From NCBI GenBank assembly GCA_025656455.1, contig JAHXHS010000010.1:1-64000 (forward strand): DNA of 64,000 nt. The letters run 5' to 3'. Under the pieces are notes generated by a model that searched no databases, had not been told where the DNA came from, and worked only from the letters and a program-made list of their open reading frames with translations. The position numbers and the translations under genes were made by a program. Positions 7,382-15,841 of this stretch are shown in pieces (within the stretch, counting starts at the first letter, position 1; the number at the start of each line of letters is the position of its first letter). The DNA comes from Candidatus Thiodiazotropha sp. (ex Epidulcina cf. delphinae). Its GTDB lineage: Bacteria; Pseudomonadota; Gammaproteobacteria; Chromatiales; Chromatiaceae.

Positions 7382-8387
7382 TCAAAGCTCGGAATCCCGC
7401 TGCTTTTGTGAACCCAACGGTTCTGGGGCATGCCGTCGAACACGGCAGAGGAGATAGTCGAATGCGAATTTCATGAGTCGGATGAAGTGGCGGGGGTGGT
7501 ATATGGAGAGCTTTACATAATGGATACTGATCGACGGGCGTCGATAGAACGATAGTAAGATATCCCGGTAGTGACGATCGAGCGCCTCGAGGCTCACCCC
7601 TTGCGGCGACCAGAGAAAGTTCATGCCATTCATCTTTTCCCAGTGGTCATCCCGGATAGGGGGTGAACTTGGTAAGGTTCATGATCGTCTGTTCACAGAA
7701 TTCCGTGGCGCGTTTTCGACTGGCGAGAAAGAGGTCATCGACGAACATGATATGTCTGACGCCATAGTTCTCCCGCAGGTGCCGCATCATCTCCACCACC
7801 TTCGCCGGCGAATAGTATCGCACCCTGTCTCCGAAGGTTGAGGTGTCACGGAATTTACAATGAAACGGGCAACCCCTCGAGGCGGCAATCGTGGCAACGG
7901 GACCGCGTGGGTAGCCGTAAATAGCCGGTCTGTAGGCCCGGGAAAAATCGGGTAGCAGATCCCAGGCAGGCATCGGGAGTTGATCGAGATCACGGCTGAT
8001 CTCCCTCTCCCCTGTGTGCGCGACAAACAGCCCGTCCCGATAGATCAAGCCGGGCACATCGCTGGGGTCCCCTCCGCTCTCGAGACACTGAAGCAACTCC
8101 ACCAACGTCCTCTCCCCTTCCCCAACCACGGCATAGTCGAATTGACTGAAACGCGCCATGGTCTCCCGACCCAGGGAAGAGACACGAGGACCGCCGACAA
8201 TCACAACCGTCCCGGGCAGTTGCTGCTTTATCTGTCGTGCAATTGCCGCTGCATTCCATACCCCGACGGTAAAGAGCGTGATGCCGACATATGCGGGCCG
8301 TGCGACAATCACGTTCTCCACCGCCTGCTCCACCGTGAGGTTCATGATGTCGCATTCTAGTGTGGTGTAACGTATAAACTGTACCAA
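7382..8387 (-). pseudogene. B12-binding-domain radical SAM protein, degraded
   Basis: Remains of a BchE/HpnJ-like enzyme. The larger fragment (7647-8387) covers most of the cobalamin-binding Rossmann domain (NLTVEQAVENVIVARPAYVG, then VVIVGGPRVSSLG) and the start of the radical SAM barrel (AASRGCPFHCKFRDTSTFG). It is broken in four ways. (1) The N-terminus is lost at a CTAG where palindrome A begins. (2) The third cluster cysteine of CxxxCxxC is Arg (CPFHCKFRD). (3) About 100 residues of the barrel are missing between CEQTIM and NLTKFTPYPG. (4) A stop and frameshift near 7647 separate the C-terminal fragment (7382-7633, DHWEKMNGMNFLWSPQG). It cannot bind a normal 4Fe-4S cluster and is very likely non-functional. 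Confidence 0.85.
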
Positions 8388-8626
8388 TCAGAGGCCCGTC
8401 AATGCCTCAAGACCAGGCGCAACGCGCAGGCAATGGCAGCGCCCTTGTCAAGCGCTGCAACGCAGGATTGAGGCATTGACGGGCCTCCCTTCGGGCGAGA
8501 CGCTAAGCCGTCATCTGCGTTGTTGCGTGGCTTGGAAAGGGCGCGCCATTCCCGGCGCAACGCGCCTAGCAGCTAACGGCTTAGCGTCTCGCTGATGGGT
8601 ACAGTTTATACGTTACACCACACTAG
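8357..8626. repeat. 270-bp palindromic element A
   Basis: Arms of about 29 bp (ctagtgtggtgtaacgtata... and its exact inverse ending ...cacactag) enclose two inner palindromes: gaggcccgtcaatgcctcaa/ttgaggcattgacgggcctc and gcgagacgctaagccgt/acggcttagcgtctcgc. The interior holds the conserved blocks gcaggcaatggca, cccttgtcaa and gggcgcgccattcc, shared with elements B, C and D. The left arm runs into the radical SAM pseudogene and the right CTAG is followed by tactccgtcaac, which resembles the end of element B. No gene. Confidence 0.88.
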
Positions 8627-8815
8627 TACTCCGTCAACCTGATAACTTAGGATGCAGCCAGTCAGGAAGCGGCTAGGTGCAACAAACCGAGGGAGGGTGA
8701 ATTGTTGGTTATCTGCTTGACGAATTCATAACCATCCGCAATCCGCTCGTAGGGCGGATTGATGAAAACGATCTTTGCATTGCTTTTCAATGTTAAGAAC
8801 CTTTCAACAAGGCCT

Positions 8816-8850
8816 AAAAACAAAGCCCGCAACATGGCGGGCTTTGTTTA
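8816..8850 (-). terminator. Rho-independent terminator of sat
   Basis: A 10-13 bp stem (caaagcccgc/gcgggctttg, loop aacatg) is followed on the minus strand by a T-run. It lies 20 bp beyond the sat stop codon. The A/T runs on both sides would let it work in either direction. Confidence 0.85.
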
Positions 8851-8869
8851 TTCCTTAAATATCAATCTG

Positions 8870-10057
8870 TTATTTGATTGATTGATAGTAATCCATTAGG
8901 ATTTGAGCCACTTCCGGGCGAGAGAACTCCTTTGGCGGCGCAATGCCTTGTCCAAGCATTTCCCGTACTTTGGTGCCGGAGAGCAGAACAAAATCCTCCT
9001 TGCTGTGATCCGGCGCCTCGCACATCATCACCACCTTTTTCAGCTTGTTGGAATAGGCGGTATGGTCGGCCTTGAAGATTTCGATCTCCAGGGCGCCGGC
9101 GGGCACCTCCTCTTCGAAGATGGTCTGGGCATCGAAAGCGCCGTAATAATCACCCACGCCAGCATGGTCGCGGCCAATAATGAAGTGCGTGGCGCCCATG
9201 TTCTGACGAAAATAGGTATGCAGCACGGCCTCCCGGGGACCGGCATAGAGCATGTCAAAACCGTAGCCGGTAACCATTGCGCTATTCGGCGGGAAATAGA
9301 GTTCCACCATCTTGCGAATGGCGGCATCGCGCACCGGAGCTGGAATATCCCCCGGCTTCAGTTTGCCCAGCAGCATATGGATGACCAGACCGTCGCAACC
9401 GAGTCGGTTCATGGCCATGTGACAGAGTTCTTCATGGGCCAGATGCATCGGATTCCGGGTCTGGAAGGCAACGACCTTTTTCCAGCCACGCTCCTTGATC
9501 TCGTTACGGATCTCCACGGCGGTGCGGAAAGTGTCGGGGAAATCGGACTGAAAATAGGAGAAGTTGAGAACCTGGATCGGGCCGGACAAGGCAATCCGTC
9601 CCTGACCGTTGAAAGCCGCCACGCCTGGGTGCTCCCTATCGTCGGTGCGATAGACCTTGTCGGTCATCACCGCCATCTGCTCATCACTGACCGTTTCAAC
9701 GGCCTCGACGTCCATGATCGCCAGCACCGGATTGCCCTCCACATTCGGATCCCGCAGCGCAATGCGCCGGGCATCGCCGATGGCATCGGCATGCTCCAAG
9801 AGACAGAGCACGGGAACCGGGAAGAAGCTACCGTCGGTCAGGGTCATGTTTTCGGCAGCGCCCATGGCGTCAGCTACCGTCATGAAACCTTTCAGCGGAC
9901 TGAAGTAACCGGCGCCCATCATCACCGCGTTGCCGGCGGCCTGTGAACTGATCACCACCGATGGCAGGGATTCGGCCTCGTGGGAGAGTTGATGATGGGT
10001 TTCCGGGTCGTAGACAAACAAAGGTTGTAGTTCTGCGGAACCTACGGGGTTGATCAT
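8870..10057 (-). CDS. sat: Sulfate adenylyltransferase (ATP sulfurylase, homo-oligomeric type)
   Basis: 395 residues, the usual length for prokaryotic Sat. N-terminal PUA-like domain (about 1-165), then the catalytic nucleotidyltransferase domain with QTRNPMHLAHE at 199-209 (the QxRNP and HxxH nucleotide-binding motifs) and GRDHAGVGDYYG near 295. In sulfur oxidisers this enzyme works in reverse, making ATP and sulfate from APS and pyrophosphate after AprBA; it can also activate sulfate. No apr or other sulfur genes are adjacent. It is monocistronic: a terminator follows it and a 22-bp-arm inverted repeat lies 94 bp upstream. Confidence 0.96.
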   Translation of the reverse strand: MINPVGSAELQPLFVYDPETHHQLSHEAESLPSVVISSQAAGNAVMMGAGYFSPLKGFMTVADAMGAAENMTLTDGSFFPVPVLCLLEHADAIGDARRIALRDPNVEGNPVLAIMDVEAVETVSDEQMAVMTDKVYRTDDREHPGVAAFNGQGRIALSGPIQVLNFSYFQSDFPDTFRTAVEIRNEIKERGWKKVVAFQTRNPMHLAHEELCHMAMNRLGCDGLVIHMLLGKLKPGDIPAPVRDAAIRKMVELYFPPNSAMVTGYGFDMLYAGPREAVLHTYFRQNMGATHFIIGRDHAGVGDYYGAFDAQTIFEEEVPAGALEIEIFKADHTAYSNKLKKVVMMCEAPDHSKEDFVLLSGTKVREMLGQGIAPPKEFSRPEVAQILMDYYQSIK

Positions 10058-10150
10058 GACGTTTCGTCTCCTTCGTTTTGATCGCTAAATTCAGTTTGAC
10101 CGGCCCGATCATCACATCGATCACCAAGCCCGCCTTGACCATTCGCTATG

Positions 10151-10217
10151 ACCTGAATCCGTGAGTTCATGGACATGGATCACACAAGCCGTCCGCCATG
10201 AACTCACGGATTCAGGT
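10151..10217. repeat. Inverted repeat with perfect 22-bp arms upstream of sat
   Basis: Arms acctgaatccgtgagttcatgg (10151-10172) and its exact inverse (10196-10217) enclose a 23-nt loop. It lies between sat and recD. A related fragment (acctgaaccc...ggattcaggt) occurs at 32156-32179 downstream of pntB, so it is more likely an interspersed repeat than a sat-specific operator, though it could form a leader hairpin. Confidence 0.75.
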
Positions 10218-10449
10218 ATATGAGTTAATCGGAGTCTTAATCCGCTTTAAACATCTTCTTTAAGTGGATTCTGCGAATACCAAATAACACACTGTTTATT
10301 ATTGGAATTACTTAGCACTTTTGCTTGGAGCAAAAATAACGCAGCCCATACCCTACCACAACCGGGAGTTATCCAGCCCAGTTATTTTTTATGTGCTCAG
10401 AAAATAACGGCAAATGGCGAAAAGCTTTTTATCTGGGGAAGCGCTTTTT
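10218..10449. other. Intergenic spacer between sat and recD, AT-rich
   Basis: With the inverted repeat at 10151 this completes a 392-bp gene-free stretch (10058-10449). It is AT-rich and presumably holds the sat promoter (minus strand). I see no clear promoter, operator or gene. T-runs near 10444 could help to end recD transcription. Confidence 0.4.
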
Positions 10450-12276
10450 TTAGACATCTAGCAGATCGGCCAGGCCACTGGCGCGTTTCAATCGCCGCGC
10501 TACGGTGTGCGCTAAGACTGACTCCATGCCGACCAGGGTAAACCTCTGTTTCGATCGGGTGACGGCGGTATAGAGCAGTTCACGGCAGAGCACGGCGGCA
10601 GGCTGATCGGGGAGTTGAAGCATCACATCCCGGAACTCCGAGCCCTGACTCTTGTGTACCGTCAATGCATAGACGGTCTCGCAATGGGGCAGTGCGGCGT
10701 GAGAGACCCAACGGATCTCACCGTCAGTCCCCCTGAAGGCGACCGCCAGTTCTCCGGCGCTGTCTGGATGGGGCAGGACTATCCCGGTCTCCCCATTGTA
10801 GAGATTGAGCTGGTAGTCGTTGCGTGTCAGCATTACCGGACGCCCAGGATACCACTCCCTGTTATCCGCCACATGGCCCGCCTGGATCAGCTCACGGGTA
10901 ATCGCCTGGTTGAGCTGTTTCACCCCGTAAGGCCCCTCGCGCACAGCGCACAGGAGGCGAAAATCGTACAACGTCGAGAACAACCTATCGGCGGATGCCC
11001 CGGCCGCCAGTTGGCGAAACAGCGCCGCGTAGCGACTGGCGGCCACGCTAGCCGTTGAGGTCTCCGGCGCCAGCCATCCAATACCCTCGGCTTCTCTCCC
11101 GCGCAGCAGCGCCAGCGCCGCCTGCGCGTCACCCTGATTAACCGCCCTGGCCAATTGGCCGATCCGGCTATCGGCGTCAAACCGGTAACTCTGCCTCAGC
11201 AGCACCACGCTATTGCTGAGGCGTCCCGCGGATTTTGTCACGACATCCACGGCTTGCCCGGTGATCTGCTCCAATCGTCGGGCAAACGGCCGGTCAGGGC
11301 CCTCACAACCGACACAGATATCGCCCAGCACCGCCCCTGCCTCCACCGAGGCGAGCTGGTCACGATCCCCAAGCAGGATCAATCTCGCCTGCTCCGGCAG
11401 GGCATCCAGGAGTTTTGCCATCAAGGCCACATCGACCATGGATGCCTCATCCACTATCACCGCATCGAGCAACAGGGGATTCTCTCGATGATGGCGAAAG
11501 CCGGTGCCATGCCGGCAGACGCCGAGCAGGCGATGCAGGGTCGATGCCTCCTCCGGAATGGCTCGCAGTTGTCGCGCCGACAGGGGAAGGGATGCCTTGG
11601 ATTGGCGAATAGCCTGCTGCAGGCGCGACGCCGCCATTCCCGTCGGCGCCGCAAGGGCGATACGCAACCCATCGCCTCCGGGTTGCTGGCGCAACAGCGC
11701 CAGGAGACGCACCACGATCGTCGTCTTGCCGGTGCCAGGGCCACCGGAGATGACACAGAGTCGATGCAGCACCGCCGAAGCGGCGGCGATCTTTTGCCAG
11801 TCGGTCCCCTGCCCGGACGGCGGTCGGAAAAGCGTCTGCAGGCCCGCTTTCAATAGCCCCAGGTCGATGGACCCGGGAACGGCCTCGGCCCGGCGCAGCA
11901 GTCCCTGGCCCAACCGCTGCTCATAGTCCCAATAGCGATGCAGATAGAGTCTGTCGGATCCATCGAGAATCAACGGCTGCCACTCCCCCGGATGACCGAC
12001 AACGCCGCTCTCCAGCAACTCGCGCCTCCAGGTCTGCAACCCTGGCGCACGAACGACCCGATCCGAGGTGGAGAAAACGCTCTCATCGGCGATCGCTTTC
12101 AGGTCGAGACAGACATGGCCCTCGCTGGTCGCATGGGTGGTCAGCGCGATCGCCAGGGCAAGGGATTGAGAGGGCCTCGTTGCCTGGGCAAGCAGAAACT
12201 CGGCAAGGTGCAGATCGAGGTCGTCAAGCCGATTGCACCGGTGCAGATCACGTAACAGATCGTCAGTATGAAACAT
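10450..12276 (-). CDS. recD: RecBCD exonuclease subunit alpha (5'-3' helicase RecD)
   Basis: 608 residues from the ATG at 12276 (MFHTDDLLRDLHRCNRLDDL), which lies inside the last codons of recB with a 14-bp overlap. Longer in-frame readings upstream are recB antisense-frame sequence and do not look like RecD. The Walker A motif is VISGGPGTGKTTIVVRLL. VIVDEASMVD is motif II and TVHKSQGSEFRDVML is motif VI of this SF1B helicase. RecD is the fast 5'-3' motor of RecBCD and is needed for nuclease activity and Chi control in double-strand-break repair. It is the last gene of the recC-recB-recD operon. Confidence 0.95.
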   Translation of the reverse strand: MFHTDDLLRDLHRCNRLDDLDLHLAEFLLAQATRPSQSLALAIALTTHATSEGHVCLDLKAIADESVFSTSDRVVRAPGLQTWRRELLESGVVGHPGEWQPLILDGSDRLYLHRYWDYEQRLGQGLLRRAEAVPGSIDLGLLKAGLQTLFRPPSGQGTDWQKIAAASAVLHRLCVISGGPGTGKTTIVVRLLALLRQQPGGDGLRIALAAPTGMAASRLQQAIRQSKASLPLSARQLRAIPEEASTLHRLLGVCRHGTGFRHHRENPLLLDAVIVDEASMVDVALMAKLLDALPEQARLILLGDRDQLASVEAGAVLGDICVGCEGPDRPFARRLEQITGQAVDVVTKSAGRLSNSVVLLRQSYRFDADSRIGQLARAVNQGDAQAALALLRGREAEGIGWLAPETSTASVAASRYAALFRQLAAGASADRLFSTLYDFRLLCAVREGPYGVKQLNQAITRELIQAGHVADNREWYPGRPVMLTRNDYQLNLYNGETGIVLPHPDSAGELAVAFRGTDGEIRWVSHAALPHCETVYALTVHKSQGSEFRDVMLQLPDQPAAVLCRELLYTAVTRSKQRFTLVGMESVLAHTVARRLKRASGLADLLDV

Positions 12277-15200
12277 CGGCGCCCTCTTTGACCAATCTGT
12301 CCAGGGCCTCGATGAAATCTTGGGACGGCCGCTCCGCCACCACGCCGAATCGACAGCCGGTCTGCGGCTGCATACCGCGCAGAAACAGGTAGTAGACGCC
12401 GCCGAAGTGGCGCTCATACGCATAGCCCGGTTGCCGCAACCGGAGATAGCGATGCAGCGCCAGGGAGTAGAGAAGGTATTGCAACCCATAGTGGTGGCTG
12501 GTCATGGCCGCCTGCATCGCCTGCCGATGATAATCGCTGTGGCTGTTGCCGAGCCAGTTCGATTTGTAGTCGGCCAGATAGAAACGTCCTTCTGCCTCAA
12601 ACACCAAGTCGATATAACCCTTGATAAATCCATCCACGACGTCAGATCGCAATTTGTCAAGTCCATCCAGGAGCCCTTCGGTTGCTGAAAAACGATAGCG
12701 CTGCGCAATACCTTTTATCGCTTTCGGCTCTAGGGCGTGAACCGGAAAATGAAACGCCATCTCGTTGCGCCGTTGCTCGGTTCCGATCATGCTCAAGCTC
12801 AGACCCTGTTCATTGAGCGGCGTCTGCAATATTTGATTCATCCAATCCACCACCAGAGAGGTCCAACGACTGTCGATCGCATGCAGCAGCAACTTCTCCC
12901 GCACCAAAACTTCGAGCTGCTGCCGTTCGGATCGGACGAAATCGAGCGCCTCCAGGATGGCATGCAGACAGCTACCTGGGCGGGATCCGCGGGGAAAGCT
13001 ATGTACGGTCAAACCATCCTGCATCGTTTGCGGCTGACTCAGCACGGCCAACGGGGCATCGTAATCCGGTCGATCCTCCTGCTGGCCGGCCACCAGCGAC
13101 GAGAAGCTGGCCACCCTTCGGGTGAATGGGATAGGGGCTGAGAACTGCCTGGACGGAAGCAGTTCCGGTGGCAGTGTCAGGGACAATTGTCCTATCTCAT
13201 CCTCACCCGGCAAGGGAGCGAGACTGATCGCGCCCTGGGCATCCACGAGCAGTTGCCGCAAGGCCTGCTCCAGCCTCTCCTGGTTCAGGGCCTTGGCCCG
13301 CTCTCGCCAGGTCTCCAGCCCGTCCGCCAGATCCTCACCCCGGCCGCTGTGCAACAACCAGCCAAGGGCGGAGTTCGCACTCTGCTTCACCAGCCCCCAG
13401 GGGAGATAGCAGCGATAGCGAGGACGGGTCAAGGCCACATACAGCAGGCGGAGGTTCTCCGCCATCGCCTCTTCCCGGTAGAAACGCTGGTTGGCCCGGA
13501 AATCTTCCGAACCCAGTTCCAACACCGCCGCATGATCTTGCCCCGGGTCATGGAACAGAAACGGCCGGTCATCGGCCTTGTCTGGGATTTCATCCCACAG
13601 ATAGGGACAGAATACGATGCCGTACTCCAATCCCTTGCTGTGGTGCAAGGTATCGATCTTCACCAGCTCTCCATCGCTCTCCAGACGCACCAGCCGCTCC
13701 TCATCCTGGGAGGCGGATTGACGCTGACGCCCAAACCACTTAACCAATCCCTGCATACCTGGCCGGCCTGTCGTGTCGTGCTGATGCAGCAGCTCCGTCA
13801 AATGATAGAAATTGGTCAGCCGGCGCTCGCCATCCCGATAGTCGAGCAGCCGGTTTTCCACACCCAGCTCAAGGGTCAAGCGTCTGAGCATGACGATAAA
13901 GCCGGCACCCTGCCAGAGACGATGGTAGACGAAAAAACGGTTGTAGAGATCGCCCGGCATCGCCTGTTGACGATTCAGCGCATCGATCTCAGCGGCATCC
14001 CAACCCAACAGCGGTGTTGCCAGCGCCGCACGTATCAGGCTACCCCGATGGGGCTCCAGCAAGGCAATCAGCAGTCGTTCCAACTGCTCTGACTCATCGG
14101 ACCAATAGACACTTTGCTGACTGCCCCGCACCGCGTGAATGCCCCGATCCCGCAGCGCCCGAGCGATACGCGCAGCCTGCTCATGCTTACGCACCAGCAC
14201 TGCGATATCACTGCCCCGTAAGGGCCGCTCGCCTATCCGAGCCTGACCTTTCGAGGCTTGGGACAACAACCGCGCGATCTCCCCGGCAGTCGCATCCGCC
14301 ACTGCCTGACGGACCGTCTCAAGGGGGTGGCTTTGATCATAAGGTAGTTGCCAGATCCGCAGCGAGGATTCGTCATCCCCCTTTGACACAAAGGGCTCCA
14401 GGCTGCGTATTGCCGGCATCACCGGTTGAAAAGCGATTCGACGATCGTAGAATGGCTGCGCCGCCTGACTGAACAGGGCATTCACCGCCTGCACCAGACC
14501 AGGGGTCGAGCGCCAGTTGGTATCCAGGGTGTGGCGCCTCGCCCCACTCCCGTCCCTGGCCCGCAGATAGGCAAAGATATCGGCGCCGCGAAAACTGTAG
14601 ATGGCCTGTTTCGGGTCCCCAACCAGGAATACCGGCAAATCGCTGTCGTGGTAGATCTGGCGAAGGATTCGGTACTGCACCGGATCGGTATCCTGAAACT
14701 CGTCGACCAGGGCCGCCGGGTAGCGTTTGCGCAGCACCCCGGCCAAGCGCCCTAGAGGGTCGGTTTGCAGGGCCTGCTGCAGTTGCAGAAGCAGATCGTC
14801 ATAAGACCACTCCCCGGCTTCCGCCTGCCGTCTGGGCAATTCACTGAGGAGAAAGTCATAGCAGCGTTTTTGCAGGACGACAACTGCCTTTTCATAGGCC
14901 TCGACAGATCGATTGACCGATGCCAGATAGTCCGCCAGTCGTGGAAAAAACGGGTGTTGCGGCGCTGCCTGGCCTTTCTTCACGGCACCCTCGATAGACG
15001 ACGGCGTAAACCGCTCTACCTTGTCGAAGGGTCTTTGATAGGGGGTTGCGAGGAGCCACCGATCCATTTTCTCACACCAGCTTTCGACCCATCCTTGCCG
15101 ATAGACGCTGCCCTTCAACACCTGGCCGTCACTGAGTAACGACTGAATGGCGCTGCGCTCCTGCTCCCACAACAACCTGACCTCTGCTTGCAATCGAAGC

Positions 15201-15841
15201 GCCTGTCGTTCGAGTTCCGGGAGTGACTCAGGCCAGTCCGCAGCCCTGACACGGAGATAAGGCTTGCCCAAGGCGGGGCGTAAACGCGACAACAGTGCTT
15301 CGGGGGTAACGATCCACTCACGGAAGGCCTGCACAAACAACGGTGGCAGCCCATCCATCTCCCGACGCCAGAAATCGTCCGCAATCTGCAGTAGTCGATC
15401 GCCTTGGTCCGGCGCCAGATCCGTTTGGAATGCCTGCCCGGTTTCAAAGGCGTGTTCGGTCAATACACGTTGACAAAAGCCATGGATGGTATGGATCGCC
15501 ACCCGGTCAAAACCGGCAATGGCCAGATCCAGACGTTTGCGTACGCTCTCCTTGTCTTGCAGTCGTTCATACAGGGCGAGTAACAGGGGATCGCTTGAAT
15601 CCCCCCCCTCGAACAGGGATCTGGCCTGCAGCAAACGTTGCCGGATACGTGTCTTCAACTCAGCCGTGGCTGCCTTGGTATAGGTCACGACCAGGATCGC
15701 ATCCGGCCCGTATCCCTGCTCCAGCAACAGGCGCAGATAGAGACCGGTCAGGGTGTGGGTCTTGCCGGTGCCAGCACTGGCCTCCACCAGATTGAACCCG
15801 TTCAACGGGACTGATTCGATCCGCATGCCCACTATTGCCAC
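12263..15841 (-). CDS. recB: RecBCD exonuclease subunit beta (helicase-nuclease RecB)
   Basis: 1192 residues. SF1A helicase with Walker A near residue 21 (VEASAGTGKTHTL), VDEFQDTDPVQYRILRQIYH as motif II, and KIDTLHHSKGLEYGIVF and LLYVALTRPRYRCYL as motifs V/VI. The C-terminal nuclease domain carries YIDLVFEAEGRFYLADYKSN, with the catalytic D-x-K (DYKSNWLG). RecB is the 3'-5' motor and the only nuclease of the complex, and it loads RecA after Chi. The start (MAIVGMRIESVPL) overlaps the end of recC by 10 bp; MRIESVPL is an alternative start 15 bp downstream. ptrA, which sits between recC and recB in enterics, is absent. Confidence 0.96.
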   Translation of the reverse strand: MAIVGMRIESVPLNGFNLVEASAGTGKTHTLTGLYLRLLLEQGYGPDAILVVTYTKAATAELKTRIRQRLLQARSLFEGGDSSDPLLLALYERLQDKESVRKRLDLAIAGFDRVAIHTIHGFCQRVLTEHAFETGQAFQTDLAPDQGDRLLQIADDFWRREMDGLPPLFVQAFREWIVTPEALLSRLRPALGKPYLRVRAADWPESLPELERQALRLQAEVRLLWEQERSAIQSLLSDGQVLKGSVYRQGWVESWCEKMDRWLLATPYQRPFDKVERFTPSSIEGAVKKGQAAPQHPFFPRLADYLASVNRSVEAYEKAVVVLQKRCYDFLLSELPRRQAEAGEWSYDDLLLQLQQALQTDPLGRLAGVLRKRYPAALVDEFQDTDPVQYRILRQIYHDSDLPVFLVGDPKQAIYSFRGADIFAYLRARDGSGARRHTLDTNWRSTPGLVQAVNALFSQAAQPFYDRRIAFQPVMPAIRSLEPFVSKGDDESSLRIWQLPYDQSHPLETVRQAVADATAGEIARLLSQASKGQARIGERPLRGSDIAVLVRKHEQAARIARALRDRGIHAVRGSQQSVYWSDESEQLERLLIALLEPHRGSLIRAALATPLLGWDAAEIDALNRQQAMPGDLYNRFFVYHRLWQGAGFIVMLRRLTLELGVENRLLDYRDGERRLTNFYHLTELLHQHDTTGRPGMQGLVKWFGRQRQSASQDEERLVRLESDGELVKIDTLHHSKGLEYGIVFCPYLWDEIPDKADDRPFLFHDPGQDHAAVLELGSEDFRANQRFYREEAMAENLRLLYVALTRPRYRCYLPWGLVKQSANSALGWLLHSGRGEDLADGLETWRERAKALNQERLEQALRQLLVDAQGAISLAPLPGEDEIGQLSLTLPPELLPSRQFSAPIPFTRRVASFSSLVAGQQEDRPDYDAPLAVLSQPQTMQDGLTVHSFPRGSRPGSCLHAILEALDFVRSERQQLEVLVREKLLLHAIDSRWTSLVVDWMNQILQTPLNEQGLSLSMIGTEQRRNEMAFHFPVHALEPKAIKGIAQRYRFSATEGLLDGLDKLRSDVVDGFIKGYIDLVFEAEGRFYLADYKSNWLGNSHSDYHRQAMQAAMTSHHYGLQYLLYSLALHRYLRLRQPGYAYERHFGGVYYLFLRGMQPQTGCRFGVVAERPSQDFIEALDRLVKEGADVSY

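Noticed and set aside
8903..9946. 347-codon open frame on the plus strand opposite sat
   Set aside because: It is entirely antisense to sat, which has all its catalytic motifs; composition (many His and Gln) is that of an antisense frame.
12277..12489. N-terminal extension of recD by 71 codons
   Set aside because: The extra part lies in the out-of-frame recB 3' end and does not resemble RecD; the ATG at 12276 gives the expected start and a small overlap.
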